Origin: Hippopus hippopus
Lineage: Eukaryota > Mollusca > Bivalvia > Cardiida > Cardiidae
Length of the DNA: 64,000 nt
Assembly: GCA_946811185.2 (NCBI GenBank)
Contig: OX328107.1
Span: 42,584,360 to 42,648,359 of the forward strand
Direction of reading: 5' to 3'
Made by a program: the position numbers and the translations under genes. Positions within the stretch are counted from its first letter, which is position 1. Each line of letters begins with the position of its first letter. Below, piece by piece: positions 47,619 to 59,000 of this stretch. Below the pieces are notes generated by a model. The model had not been told where the DNA came from, made no database searches, and saw nothing but the letters and a program-made list of their open reading frames with translations.

Positions 47619-47840
47619 TTAACCCTTTACCACACAATGCTGACTTTTAACGACCCTGGAAAAGAAACCTTTTGAAAACATTGTAGGAAAAGGAGAAAAT
47701 GCTGGTAACCAGCATTTTCTCCTTTTCTGACGATGTTTTCTACCCTATCAAAGAATAATTACACCATTTCAGCCACATTGAAATTGTTGTCTGCAAATGC
47801 TTTCAATTTGGACAAGGCTAAAATTGTGTAGTCTGGTAAC
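47619..47840. mobile_element. MITE-B
   Basis: TTAACCCTTTACCACACAAT with a perfect core; its right end touches the MITE-D at 47841. Confidence 0.75.
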
Positions 47841-48046
47841 CAGGGTCCGTATTCACAAACCATTCTTAATAATATTCTTAATCTTATTCTCCAGAATTTT
47901 CTAAAAGTGAAAGTAACACAACTCCTGATTGGCTAAACCATTTGGTTTAGCCAATCAGGAGTTGTGTTACTTTCAAATTTAGAAAAGTTCGGAGAATAAG
48001 TCTAAGAATATTGTTAAGAATGGTTGGTGAGTATGGACCCAGACTA
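47841..48046. mobile_element. MITE-D
   Basis: Near-perfect palindrome; centre at about 47940; ends CAGGGTCCGTATTCACAAAC and inverse. Confidence 0.8.
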
Positions 48047-48509
48047 CAATATTTCAGACTTAACAAAATTGAAAGCATTTGCATAAAAAACAGAATAAGA
48101 ATCTAATGCATACCAGTATTCTAGTCAAGTTCAGACTCAAGGTTTCAAGGTGGGATCTAGATTTGCATGGTTGATGGACGCATCCTGTTCTACATCTGTT
48201 TGTTGTCAGATCACCAACCCCTGTTTACAGTGTGCATTAAAACTGGTTTTTCCACTTTAATTCTATTTAGACTATTTGTCGAATGCACCGACCCAACGTG
48301 CAAACATACAAACTCTCAAATGCGTCCTTTAAGAGTCAAACTTTCACAATTTTGTCATACTTTTTACTTCATGTCATTTGCCTGTCCCATGCAAGGTTTT
48401 GTCACCCACAAGCCTCTTTTACTTCAGAAAAATATCAATTTTTCTTTTTATCTCTTTATGGGCACATTAAAATTTTGTGTTTCTTTATCAAAGGTGACCA
48501 CTCTACTCA

Positions 48510-48745
48510 CTCTCTTTAACATGGTTTTGAAAAGTAGGTTAGACACAATTGTGGAAGAAAATAAAGTTACTGAAAAGGTACAGATTGGCTTCACTAAGAA
48601 CGCTAGAATATCAGATCATATGTTTTTTCTGAAAACTTTGATTGATAAGTATACCAGTGTGGTAGGGGATAAGCTGTTTATGGGTTTTGTTGATTTTCAG
48701 AAAGCATTTGACTCTGTTATTCATCCTGATTTACAAGTCGAACTA
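48510..48745 (+). pseudogene. Non-LTR retrotransposon reverse transcriptase fragment
   Basis: Within a longer open frame the stretch LFNMVLKSRLDTIVEENKVT, VQIGFTKNARISDHMFFLKT and GDKLFMGFVDFQKAFDSV matches the fingers/palm region of Jockey/CR1-type reverse transcriptases, with the first catalytic Asp in FVDFQKAFDSV. Only this segment is present; the YxDD region is missing. It is followed by a MITE-B at 48841. Confidence 0.75.
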
Positions 48746-48840
48746 AGAGAATCACAGATTGACACATACAAGACAGACACATGGCTATGGTTCAGGCTTG
48801 CTGGTATCGTGGAGCTAAAACATTTCCAGGAAATAATGTG

Positions 48841-49063
48841 TTAACAGTTTACCAAAGGATAAAATTTTGGACGCCCAAACTAAAAGCGTTTGCAGATGAC
48901 ATATCAGATGAAGCTGAAATGATGACACTTGTCTGCAAAAGGGTAGAAAAAATTGTGGGAAAAGGTGAAAATGCTGGTACCATAATTTTCTCCTTTTCCC
49001 ACAATTTTTTCAGAAGCTTTTTCCAGGGTTGTTGAAACTCGGGATTGTTTGATAAAGAGTTAA
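48841..49063. mobile_element. MITE-B
   Basis: Follows the reverse-transcriptase fragment; core GAAAATGCTGGTACCATAAT is slightly damaged. Confidence 0.7.
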
Positions 49064-50148
49064 ATACAATAATGGACTCGGACGGCACATGTTAAATACG
49101 GGAAAACTAGTGAGGATGAATCAAGCAAAGTGCATAAAGTTCTAAGTTGAGCTGGTTTTATTGAAAGACAATTCTCCATAGAAAAATACTTGAAAAAAAG
49201 CAAAAATTTTCCATTAACTAAAAATAGAACTAAAAATAATGTGTAGAGAGGTTCTCCAATCATTGCAAACAAAAGATGAAAAGGTATTCACCAAATGAGG
49301 GTATTGTTGAGTCAGGTGTGGAATCAAGAGTCAAACTCAGTCCACATATGCAGCATCAGCCTTGCTTATATACTTTGTATGTATGCTTATACACTTACAT
49401 ACCTAGCCTGAGTCCAGTTGGTAATAAATTTTTAATCATTCCTTATCCTTGTCCCCTTTTTACATTTATACATGACAGATAATTGGTTTCTTAATTATTA
49501 CTTATAAATTATTTTTGACAAAGTAACGTCTATCCTTAGTTTCCTATATTTATAGGTCTAGATACCCCGGATCCAGGGAGTAATAATTTTTTAATCACTC
49601 CTTATCATGGTCTCCTCTGATCTATACATATCTATGGCAATGAGCTGATAATGACTTGATAATTGGTTCTTTTATTATTACCTCAAAGTAAGATCTGAAT
49701 ATAAAAAAGGAAAGAAATGATTGGACTGAAGCCCAGGCTATTATATACCTTGTAGACCACATAATATGAGTGCATTACATGCGCAGGATTAGTAGTCCAT
49801 ATATGCCCACAAATGAAACAGTGCACACAATACAAATTGTGTACAACAAAAATTTGACAAAGAACTTCACTAGAATAAATAAAGAATATAAATATACACC
49901 TTCCACTAATTACATAACTTCTACAGCATAAAGTAACACACATCATCTACAAAATAGCTGTTTTGCAGGCCTTTGTTTAACAAAATGTCTAATGACACGT
50001 TTTCTATTCATTTGTACCTTAAATAGTAGGGAAAATGCTGTAAAACATGGTCATTTGGAAAAATCATGAGAGTCACCTGCACAAGAAGTGATCTTAGCAG
50101 GATTCTTAGTTGACAGGTTGAAGTTCTGTTAGAACCTTGAAGGGGCCC
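49064..50148. other. AT-rich stretch without a recognised gene
   Basis: Only short frames without domain signals. A weak direct repeat (AGTTGGTAATAAATTTTTAAT at 49427 and CAGGGAGTAATAATTTTTTA at 49574) suggests an old duplicated element. Confidence 0.5.
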
Positions 50149-50378
50149 ATGAACTCTTTACCACACGACAAAAAATTAGACTGGTCCAAACTGAAAGGAT
50201 TTGCAGACGACAAATTAAATGTAACTGAAATGATGATTTTTGTTTTGGATGGGGAAGAAAACATTGTGGGAAAAGGAGAAAATGCTGGTTACCAGCATTT
50301 TCTCCTTTTCCCACAGTGTTTTCAAAAGCCTTCTCCTACAGGGGCGTCAAAACTCGGGATTGTGTGGTAATGGGTTAA
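50149..50378. mobile_element. MITE-B
   Basis: Complete with a perfect core; ends GAACTCTTTACCACACGAC and TGGTAATGGGTTAA. Confidence 0.8.
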
Positions 50379-50549
50379 AGGAATATTCATGCCAAATTAA
50401 ACAGATATTCCTTGGATTTTTCAGAACTATTTTGTTAAATTTTTATTGGCAAAATGGCCAAAACACTGCACTATAGTTTCTTGGCTATTCAGATAAGATT
50501 TCTGTAACCTCATAAAGGAAAATTGTTGCTAAGCTTGCCAAAAACTGGC

Positions 50550-50645
50550 TTAACCCTCTACCACACAATCCTGACTTTTAACGATCCTGAGAAGGAAGCC
50601 TTTTGAAAATATTGTGGGAAAAAGAGAAAATGTTGGTAACCAGGC
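50550..50645. mobile_element. MITE-B, left half
   Basis: TTAACCCTCTACCACACAAT to the middle of the core. Confidence 0.65.
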
Positions 50646-50649
50646 TCCT

Positions 50650-51165
50650 TTCATAAAGTTTTATCTCAAACATTAAGGTAGTCAGGAACTATAAATATAT
50701 TTGCAACTACTGACTCCAGGAACATTATTTGAAAAATTCATAAAGGATCCCTATTGAATGCTACAAAAAGTATATGTATCAACACTCAAAGCCTTGTCGT
50801 GACAAGAGATTATATAGTTTTAAGTACATACCTTGTTGTGAAACATTTAACTGCCATGGTTATAGGCTATCTTCAACCCCAGGAACACAATATGAACAAA
50901 TTTAATACACCACCATTTTATTATGGGATGATGCTCAAATCACAACACCCAAGGCCTGATGGTTTCTGACAAGAACTCTTTAAATAATTCTTTGCAAAAC
51001 ATGTGACCCATTGGGGCAGGGCAATCTTTGGCCCAAGGAGCACTATTTAAACAACTGTGATACACGGCTATTAGATGATGCTCTACACCAAATATCAATA
51101 CTCTAATGGCCTAATGGTTTCAGATAAGAAGTTTTGATAATGTCTGATTTGGGGTCCTATTCTAT
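50650..51165. other. Unassigned stretch with weak internal repetition
   Basis: AGGCCTGATGGTTTCTGACAAGAAC and the similar TAATGGCCTAATGGTTTCAG suggest a diverged tandem repeat of about 165 bp; no coding signal. Confidence 0.4.
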
Positions 51166-51169
51166 CTAA

Positions 51170-51625
51170 TGACTGAAAATATACATTTCATTCACCAACT
51201 ATTTTAAATTCCTTTCTTAGTCTAAATGAAAATTTCCTGAATTTCAAAATAACGCAGTGTCTGATTGGCTAAAACAAATGAGCCATGCTCTGTGAAAAGG
51301 GGGTTCAATGTATTTGCAAAATGTATCAACCCAGGTCAGTCTGCCCAGGCTGAACTGATTAAAACATTTTGCTACTTTTCAATTTTCTGCATCTCAAAGG
51401 ACCAGACAACCTCAGGATTAAGCAAGTTGTTTGACAAAATGGATTTTATGGATCCATCATTTCCTGATGACTTACTTGGTATATTGTATCATGGAGATAC
51501 ATTAAACCCCTTTTGCCAGAGCATGGCTAAAATGGTTCAGCTAATCACAAATATAATTTCTTTCTACAATTTGATTTTGACTGAATGCAAACAGAAAAGG
51601 TTCCTGAGTATAGACCCAGCTGCAC
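51170..51625. mobile_element. MITE-D carrying a MITE-C at its centre
   Basis: Left arm to 51277 (CTGATTGGCTAAAACAA), right arm from 51530 (AATGGTTCAGCTAATCAC); both are worn. Confidence 0.6.
51278..51529. mobile_element. MITE-C at the apex of a MITE-D
   Basis: ATGAGCCATGCTCTG to CCAGAGCATGGCT, in the opposite orientation to the copy at 35431 but at the same position in its host element. Confidence 0.75.
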
Positions 51626-51784
51626 TACAAACTATTTTTTAGGCATATGCAAAGACTTGTGTATGTAAGAATTTGGGTTTCAGAGTCTCTTCCTCTAATA
51701 CAGCAATCCCCAAATCCCCAAATTGCGTAATCTTTCCGGAGAAAAAAAAAAAAAAAAAACAACTGCAATTACAATAAACCACAG

Positions 51785-52085
51785 CACCACATATGGGTGC
51801 CAACACTGGGCTGCAGTTGCTTTGAGAAGTAGATTAATTTTCAGTGAAAATTCTAAGTTGAAAAGGGGCATAACTGTGTCAAAAATATTTGGATAGTTAC
51901 CTGCCCCTGTTGTATCTGTTCTCCTTTTCATGGTCAACAGCTAGTCCGAGGCTGAAGTAAACGTCTTCAGTAATGACAGAGATATTATAAAATGTCAAAG
52001 TTTTTGCAAGACAATGATGCAGGCGACAGACCTGTGACAATACCTCTACGTTTTCTTTGAAAACAGCTGAGCTAAAAATGCAATA
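51785..52085. repeat. Dispersed repeat H
   Basis: Longest copy in the window, sharing the motifs AAAAGGGGCATAACTGTGTC and CAGTAATGACAGAGATATTA. Confidence 0.65.
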
Positions 52086-52555
52086 AATTACTTAATACAA
52101 ACATCACAGTGAAAATAAGTAGAACATGATCATAACCTCCTAAAGTTATATAACTGAAAAAAGCCCGCCTATTTTTAAGTTGGTTAATCCTTTATCAAAC
52201 AATATCATGTTTTAACTACCTTATGGAAAAATGACACCGAGGTTAAAGTCCTTTAACCTCAAGGTCAAGAAATAAATAAATGCTTGCTATATTTATCATT
52301 AGACTTTTCGATCTGAAATTGCATAAAGACATCTATGCCAATGTTCCAAAGTCAAAATTTAATATAAATGTAACTAAGATCTAACTCACTTATCCTATAC
52401 AAAGTACAAAACCAACATAGGTCTTTACAAAATTTTCAGACTGTGAAATTGAAAGCATTTGCAGACAACACATGTAATGTGGCTCAAATAATGGCATTCA
52501 TCTTTGAAAGGGTAGTAATAGGTTTTAAAAGGTATTCTTTGCATCAACTCTACCT

Positions 52556-52804
52556 AAGTGAAAATGGGGTTTAATGCATCTGAAAAGTATAGGCCCAGGT
52601 CAGCCAGTGCAGTTCTGCAGATTGACCTGTGTCAAAACTTTTTGCTCTGGTAAAATTTTATAAAATGTCCAGGGATCATTCTACCTCATAATTCAGCTGG
52701 TTGTTGGACAAAATTGATTTCATGGATCCATAATTATGTGATGGCTTGCTTGGTATAATACATCACAGAGATACATTAAAAGCCTTTTCACAGATCATGG
52801 CTTA
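52556..52804. mobile_element. MITE-C, reverse, diverged
   Basis: Worn inner palindrome; followed by another MITE-C. Confidence 0.6.
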
Positions 52805-52825
52805 TGTATATTAGCACTCAGACAT

Positions 52826-53022
52826 ATGAGCCATGCTCTGGCAAATGGGGGCTTAATGTATCTCCGTGATACATCATACTAAGCAAATCATCACAGTATT
52901 ATGAATCCATAAAATCCATTTCATATAACAACAAACTGAATTATGAGGTACACTAGTCCTTTGAGCTGCAGAACATTGACTAATAGCAAAAAGTTTCGAC
53001 TCGGGTCACAGAGCATGGCTCA
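52826..53022. mobile_element. MITE-C with deleted palindrome
   Basis: Both ends intact, but the centre is cut from AAGTTTCGACTCGGGTC to CACAGAGCATGGCTC. Lies 53 bp beyond the F-box/LRR stop codon, probably in or near its 3' UTR. Confidence 0.7.
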
Positions 53023-53074
53023 ATTATAAATGATGGGTTTTGTTCAGTCCTGATTATACACTTTTATGCTGTTA

Positions 53075-56000
53075 TCACATATTGATTGTAAATGTTGGGT
53101 GTTCATCTTGTAGTTTTGTAGAGTTCCTCACACCTGGACATCCATACATGTGTACCACTTTAAGTCTCCTGCAATGTTTTGCCAGTTTGATCAGAGATTG
53201 CTCTGTGACATCCGACAGAAAATTGATCTTCAGAGTTTCTAGTCTCTGACAACTGAAGTTTGCAATCATTGAGATACTGAAATGAGACAATGACAATGCC
53301 AATTCAAAGCATAAAGGCCTCTGGCGCATAATACTAATGACACACATATAAGATATGCTCTGGAAAAAGCAGGTGAACTCTTTTCCATACGACCAAAATG
53401 TAAACTTCTCTAAATTGAAAGCATTTACAGATCACAATTTAAATGTAGCTCAAATGATGGAACTTGTTTTTTGTTAGGGTAGAAAACATTGTGGGAAAAG
53501 GAGAAAATGCTGGCTTCTTTCTCAGGGTTGTTAAAACTAGGAATTGTATGGTAAAGAGTTAAATGCATCTCTGTGATGAATTATGTCAGGTAAGTCATCA
53601 CATAACTATGAATTCATACAACACATTTCATTTAACAATAGAGTAGATCTTGAGGTAGAGTTGTCCTTTAAGATGCAGAAAATTTACAAATAGCAAAAGG
53701 TTTTGATTCATGTAAGCCTACACAGACTGTGCAGGATGACATGGGTGGATATTCATGCAGATGCGTTAAGCCCCCTTTTCACAGAGCATGGCTTATATAA
53801 ATACATACAAACATATAGACTCAGTAGAAACAACTTTATGAAAACATTTAATTGATAATGACTAAATAAAAAGCGAAAAAAGTTTTTCACGAAGAGTTTG
53901 AAAATGTTTTTTAGACATTTTCCGCAAACTGAGAGTCAACTTTATATTGTGGATAATCACATCATGGTCCAAGTACTGCTTACATTTTCAAACAACTATC
54001 ATTGAGAATGGTTAATCCTTTAACACATAACAATATTTCAGACTTGTCTACATTCAAAGCACTTGCAGCCAACAATTTAAAAGTGGCTCAAATGATGAAA
54101 TTGAATAGGGCAGAAAACATTGTAGGGAAAGAAGAAAATGCTGGTAATCAGCATTTTCTCCTTTCCCACAATATTCTCAGAACACTTCTTCCTCAGTGTC
54201 ATTAAACTCAGGATTGTGTGGTAAAGGGATAACCCTTAACCTGCTTGATATGTGAAATGAAACTTTCCTGCCAGTAGCAGAAACCTAGATATTGCCAATT
54301 CAAAGTTACTTTTTCGAAAAAAAAACTCTCTACCCAACAGTGTAGATCCAAGATCAGACTGCTTGTTCTGTGTAGTCTGATCTTGATCTGCACTGTCCAA
54401 AATAGCTTGAATCATACATAGCAGCCTGGGAGTTAACAGAAGTTATAGAAATTATTTAACAATAGATGTACAATGAGGAGGTTTCACCCTTTACAAAACA
54501 AGCCTGAGTTTTAAAAGGCTTTTAAAAAACATCATGGGAAAAGGAGAAAATACTAGTAACCAGCACAATCTCCTTTTTTCTCAATGTTTTCCACCCTTTA
54601 AAAGATAAATCTCATTGTGGAACAAATTCTGAATAAACGTCTGCAAATGCTTTAAATTTTGGAAAAGTCTAAAATTTTGTCTACTGGTAAAGGGTTAACA
54701 TTTCCTTGAATTACCTTCTATGGGTACATCCAGTAGAACTGATGTCTATTTCACGCAAGTTTGTACATGTGTTTACTAGAGCTCTAATACTGCTGTCTGT
54801 TACCTTCTTGCATCCACACAGGTCAATACTCCTTCAAAACAAAAGGAAAACATGTTGAGAAATATGCCTGCTAGAAAGCCTCTCATAATTATAGTTGCTA
54901 TTGTGGACAGAGTAGATTAAGATCAGACTACATAGAACGTGTAATCTGCTCTTAGATCTACACTGTCCAATATTTCAAAGCCACCGGCTGCTTTTCAATA
55001 CAAACAGGTCTAACCCTATCACAATCCCATGTTTCAACAACCTTGTACGATTGACAAAGTTTTTGAAAACACTATGGAAAAAGGAACAGCATTTTTCCTC
55101 AGCACACAAAAACAAATCCTATCAATTGAGCAGCACTTGTCATCTGTGGACAGTCTGAATGATCAAGATCAGATTGAACAGAACTACTAGTCTGACCTTG
55201 GATCTGTATTGCGTGCTAGTCTATGAGATCATCTGAAAAAATGTCTTAACTCTTTACCAACCCCAAAATTTTAGACTTATACAAATTGAAAGGATTTGCA
55301 GACGACAAAACAAATCTAGCTCCATGAATGATTCTGTCTTTGAAAGGGAAGAAAACATTGTGGGAAAGGAGAAAATGCTGGTTACCAGGATTTTCTCCTT
55401 TTCCCACAATGTTTTCAAAAGGCTTCTTTCTCAGGGTCGTGAATACAAGGGATTGTTTGGTAAAGGGTTAAGTTAACATCATTTACCACATAACCTCCCT
55501 TGTTTTCAATGCAATATTGTCATTGCAAATTTTCTTCTCTTACTCATGTTGAGATAAAACTTTGCACAGTCATATAGGAGCCATATGTGACGTCATTTGT
55601 AAAACAAAGTATTCTTACCCGTTATTTCCAAAACAGTGAACCACACAAATTCCCCCATAAATCAACTGTGAAACTGATGATTATGATAAAGCTAAGGTTC
55701 GCATTATTTTCAGATTTAAAATCAAGTAACTATAATATTATGTCAGCTTTTTTGGAACTTATTCTAAGTGCTGAATGTGCACTTATGTCAAAGTAGTGAA
55801 TAGGGCTCATTCATGAATATGTTGGTTTTTCATAGACATCTAATGATTTTACAAGTACTTCTTGAAAAAAAGTTATGTGATAAAAAGAATCTTGACATTT
55901 GTTGGTGTTTGAGATAAATTCTACTAAACTCATTAAGCCAAAATGTTATACTACTCAAAATTTGCTAGGGGTCACCATGTTTCCCGCAATCCCCTTTAAT

Positions 56001-59000
56001 TTCAGAAAATCTGTTTTGATATAAAGAACTAGAACATATATTTAAAGTGTGCTATATTCTGGATACTTGAATAATTGATTGTGACGCTGATTAAACCGAC
56101 TGCTGTGGAAACGCATGTTTTTCTAATGCGAAACTGAATTGTATTTTTTTTTTTTTCGAAATATCAAAATGACCCCTATCAAAGTGTGAGTAGTGTATTA
56201 CGCTTGCCATAGGCTGGCTAAATAACATTTTTGCTAGACTCCATTAATGATATTTCATCTCAAACGCCAACTTTTGTTACATCCTTCATTTATCTAATTT
56301 ACTGACAATGTCTCTTCTTAAGTACTCCTTGGATAAACTTTTTATCAGATATCAAACTTTCAGACTTGTCCATGAGAAAACACTCGCAGACCAAAAATCA
56401 AATGTGACTCATATAATGCGATTTCCTTTGAAAGGGTAGAAAATACTTTGTAGAAAGTGGAAAAAATGCTGGTAACGTGCATTTTCTCCTTTTGCAATCA
56501 TGCTTTCAAAAGCTTTTTCCCATATGTGGTTTGCCGCTGTACGAAACAATCCTGAGTTTTAATGACCTAGTGGAAATGGCCTTTTGGAAACCTTGTGATA
56601 AAAGGAGAAAATGCTAGTAACCAGCATTTTCTCCTTTTACCACAAGATTTCTACACTTTCACAGACAATTACCATCATTTTATTTGTATTCTGCAAATGC
56701 TTTCAATTTGGATTAGTCTTAAATTTTGTCGTTTGGTAAAAAGTTAAAGAAAAACAACATAGAATTGTTTGGAGGGTTAAAAACCATAAAAGATGTCAAT
56801 TACCTGATATCAGTAAGATAAGTTGAGATTTCCAATAAAGAAACATCAGTGATATTTGGGCAATTTGCCAAGGAAAGCTGCCGTAGACGGGGACAGTTTT
56901 TCACGACCCTGCGTATACTGTTATCCTTGATTTGTTTACAACCACGCAAATCCAGAGTCTCAACTCTTCCTAAACTGGCAGACAGCTGTGTTATACTAGA
57001 GTCAGTCAGCTGAATATAAAGAGCAATCGGATTGTAAAGTTTAATATCACTATTATCATTACTAGTTTTTTTAATGACAAATGTCAGACTTTGAGAAAAT
57101 CAAATATAAGCATGTTGCCGCCTTTAAACTTTTACCATACAATTCCATGTATAACAACTCAGAGAGCCATATTGGTACAGCGTCACCTATTAACTCTTTA
57201 CCAAACGACAAAATTTTATACTGGCCCAAGTTAAAAGCAGTTGTAGACGACAAATCAAAGGTTGCACATATTAGGAAATTTTTCTTTGAAAGGTTATAAA
57301 ACATTGTGGGAAAAGGAGAAAATGCTGGCTACCAGCATTTTCTCCTTTTCCCACTATGTTTTCAAAAGGCTTCTTCCTTAGGGTCGTTAAGACTTGGGAT
57401 TATGTGGTAAAGGGTTAATAGCTAACAAATATACTGAGTTTAAAGTAAATATCTTCAGTAATGACAGAGATATTATAAAGTGTCAAAGTTTTCGCATGAT
57501 GACACAGAGGCAGATGATGACAAGGCTATGACAATACCTGGGCCCTTTCCTCGAAAAAAAAAGCCAAGACAAACATAAAATGCATCTAAATAAATAAATG
57601 AAACAACTTGATTAAAACAAGAACTCTTACTTTATAGCAGTTTCCAAGGTTAATACTGAGCAAGTTTATACAGTTATTGGCGATACATCGCAGTCCTCTT
57701 GGAGATAAGTTAAAGCATCCATACAACTCCAAGACCCGAAGATGTGTTCCATGTTTCCTGATCATTGTTTCCAGCCCGTCGTCAGAAATGGCTTGACAAC
57801 CATTTATACACAAACTCTCCAACCTGCAAAAGTCAAAATTGGTTTGAAAACCTTTACCACACAATTCTGAATCATTATAATCCTGTAGAAGAATAAGAAC
57901 ACTTTTGAAAACATTTTTGAAACCAGCTTTTTTTTCTTTTTCTGCAATGTTTTCTACCCTGTAAATGACAAATCCTATCATTTGAACTGCATTTTCATTT
58001 TTGTAGTCTGCAAATGACTTCAATTTGGCCAAATCTAAAATTTTGTTGCCTGGGACTGTAGTTCAGTTTGTAACATACAGGGCTTGAAACCTAGGGTTGC
58101 TACATTTTTTCCAAGGACTGATGACAGTCATTGTGACAAGATTCATGTCTCTCTCATTGCTGAACATTATTGCCACAATGTCTTACTATCAATCCAAATT
58201 AAGAGAATGGCAAAACATTTTTATGGCATTTACTGCCCTATTTCATTTATTGATGATTCTAAACAAAACTTGAACCCTCAACCTTACATCACTAAGCACC
58301 ACTGTCTAGTAAAATACATATGAGCTGTGCTCTGGCAAAAGAGGGCTTAATGCATCTCCCTAATGCATTATACTAAGCAAGACATCACATAATCATGGAT
58401 CCATAAAATCTATTTTGTCTAAAAACCAACTTAATCATGAGGAAGAATTATCCTTTGACATGCAGAAAATTTAAAGATAGCGAAAAGTTTCGGCCCATGT
58501 CAGCCTGCGCAATCCGCGCAGGCTGACATGAGTCGATACTTTTTGCAATTGCGTTAAGCCCCCTTTTCACAAAGCATGGCTGATATACTAGTATTTTACC
58601 TGTTTACTGTGTTGGAGATAGCCATAAGTCCACTGTCTGTGACATTACACCAGCTGGTGTCTATGTGAGTCAACTGATTACAGCGAGCGGCCGCATGTAA
58701 CAGTACACTGTCACCTTGAAGTGCACCTCCACTACACAGTGAAATGTTCAGTTCCTGAAAATAGACATAATACAAGATGACCATTAACTCTTTCCTTATT
58801 GTAGGCAACATAAAAAGCTTTTGTGGACAAGGTAGATCAAGATCAGACTGCACAGAACATGCAGTCTGATCTCTGACCTACACTGTCCAATACTTTGTTG
58901 TAAATTATGACCAAAGTGGCTGTCTTGCAGTGAAGGTGTATTAGTGGCCTTTGAGAAAGTGTGGCTTATTTATTTAGCAGCTGAAAGAGTTAAAGTCCTG

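Noticed and set aside
48167..48500. N-terminal part of the 225-aa open frame
   Set aside because: No similarity before the reverse-transcriptase-like segment; probably chance extension.
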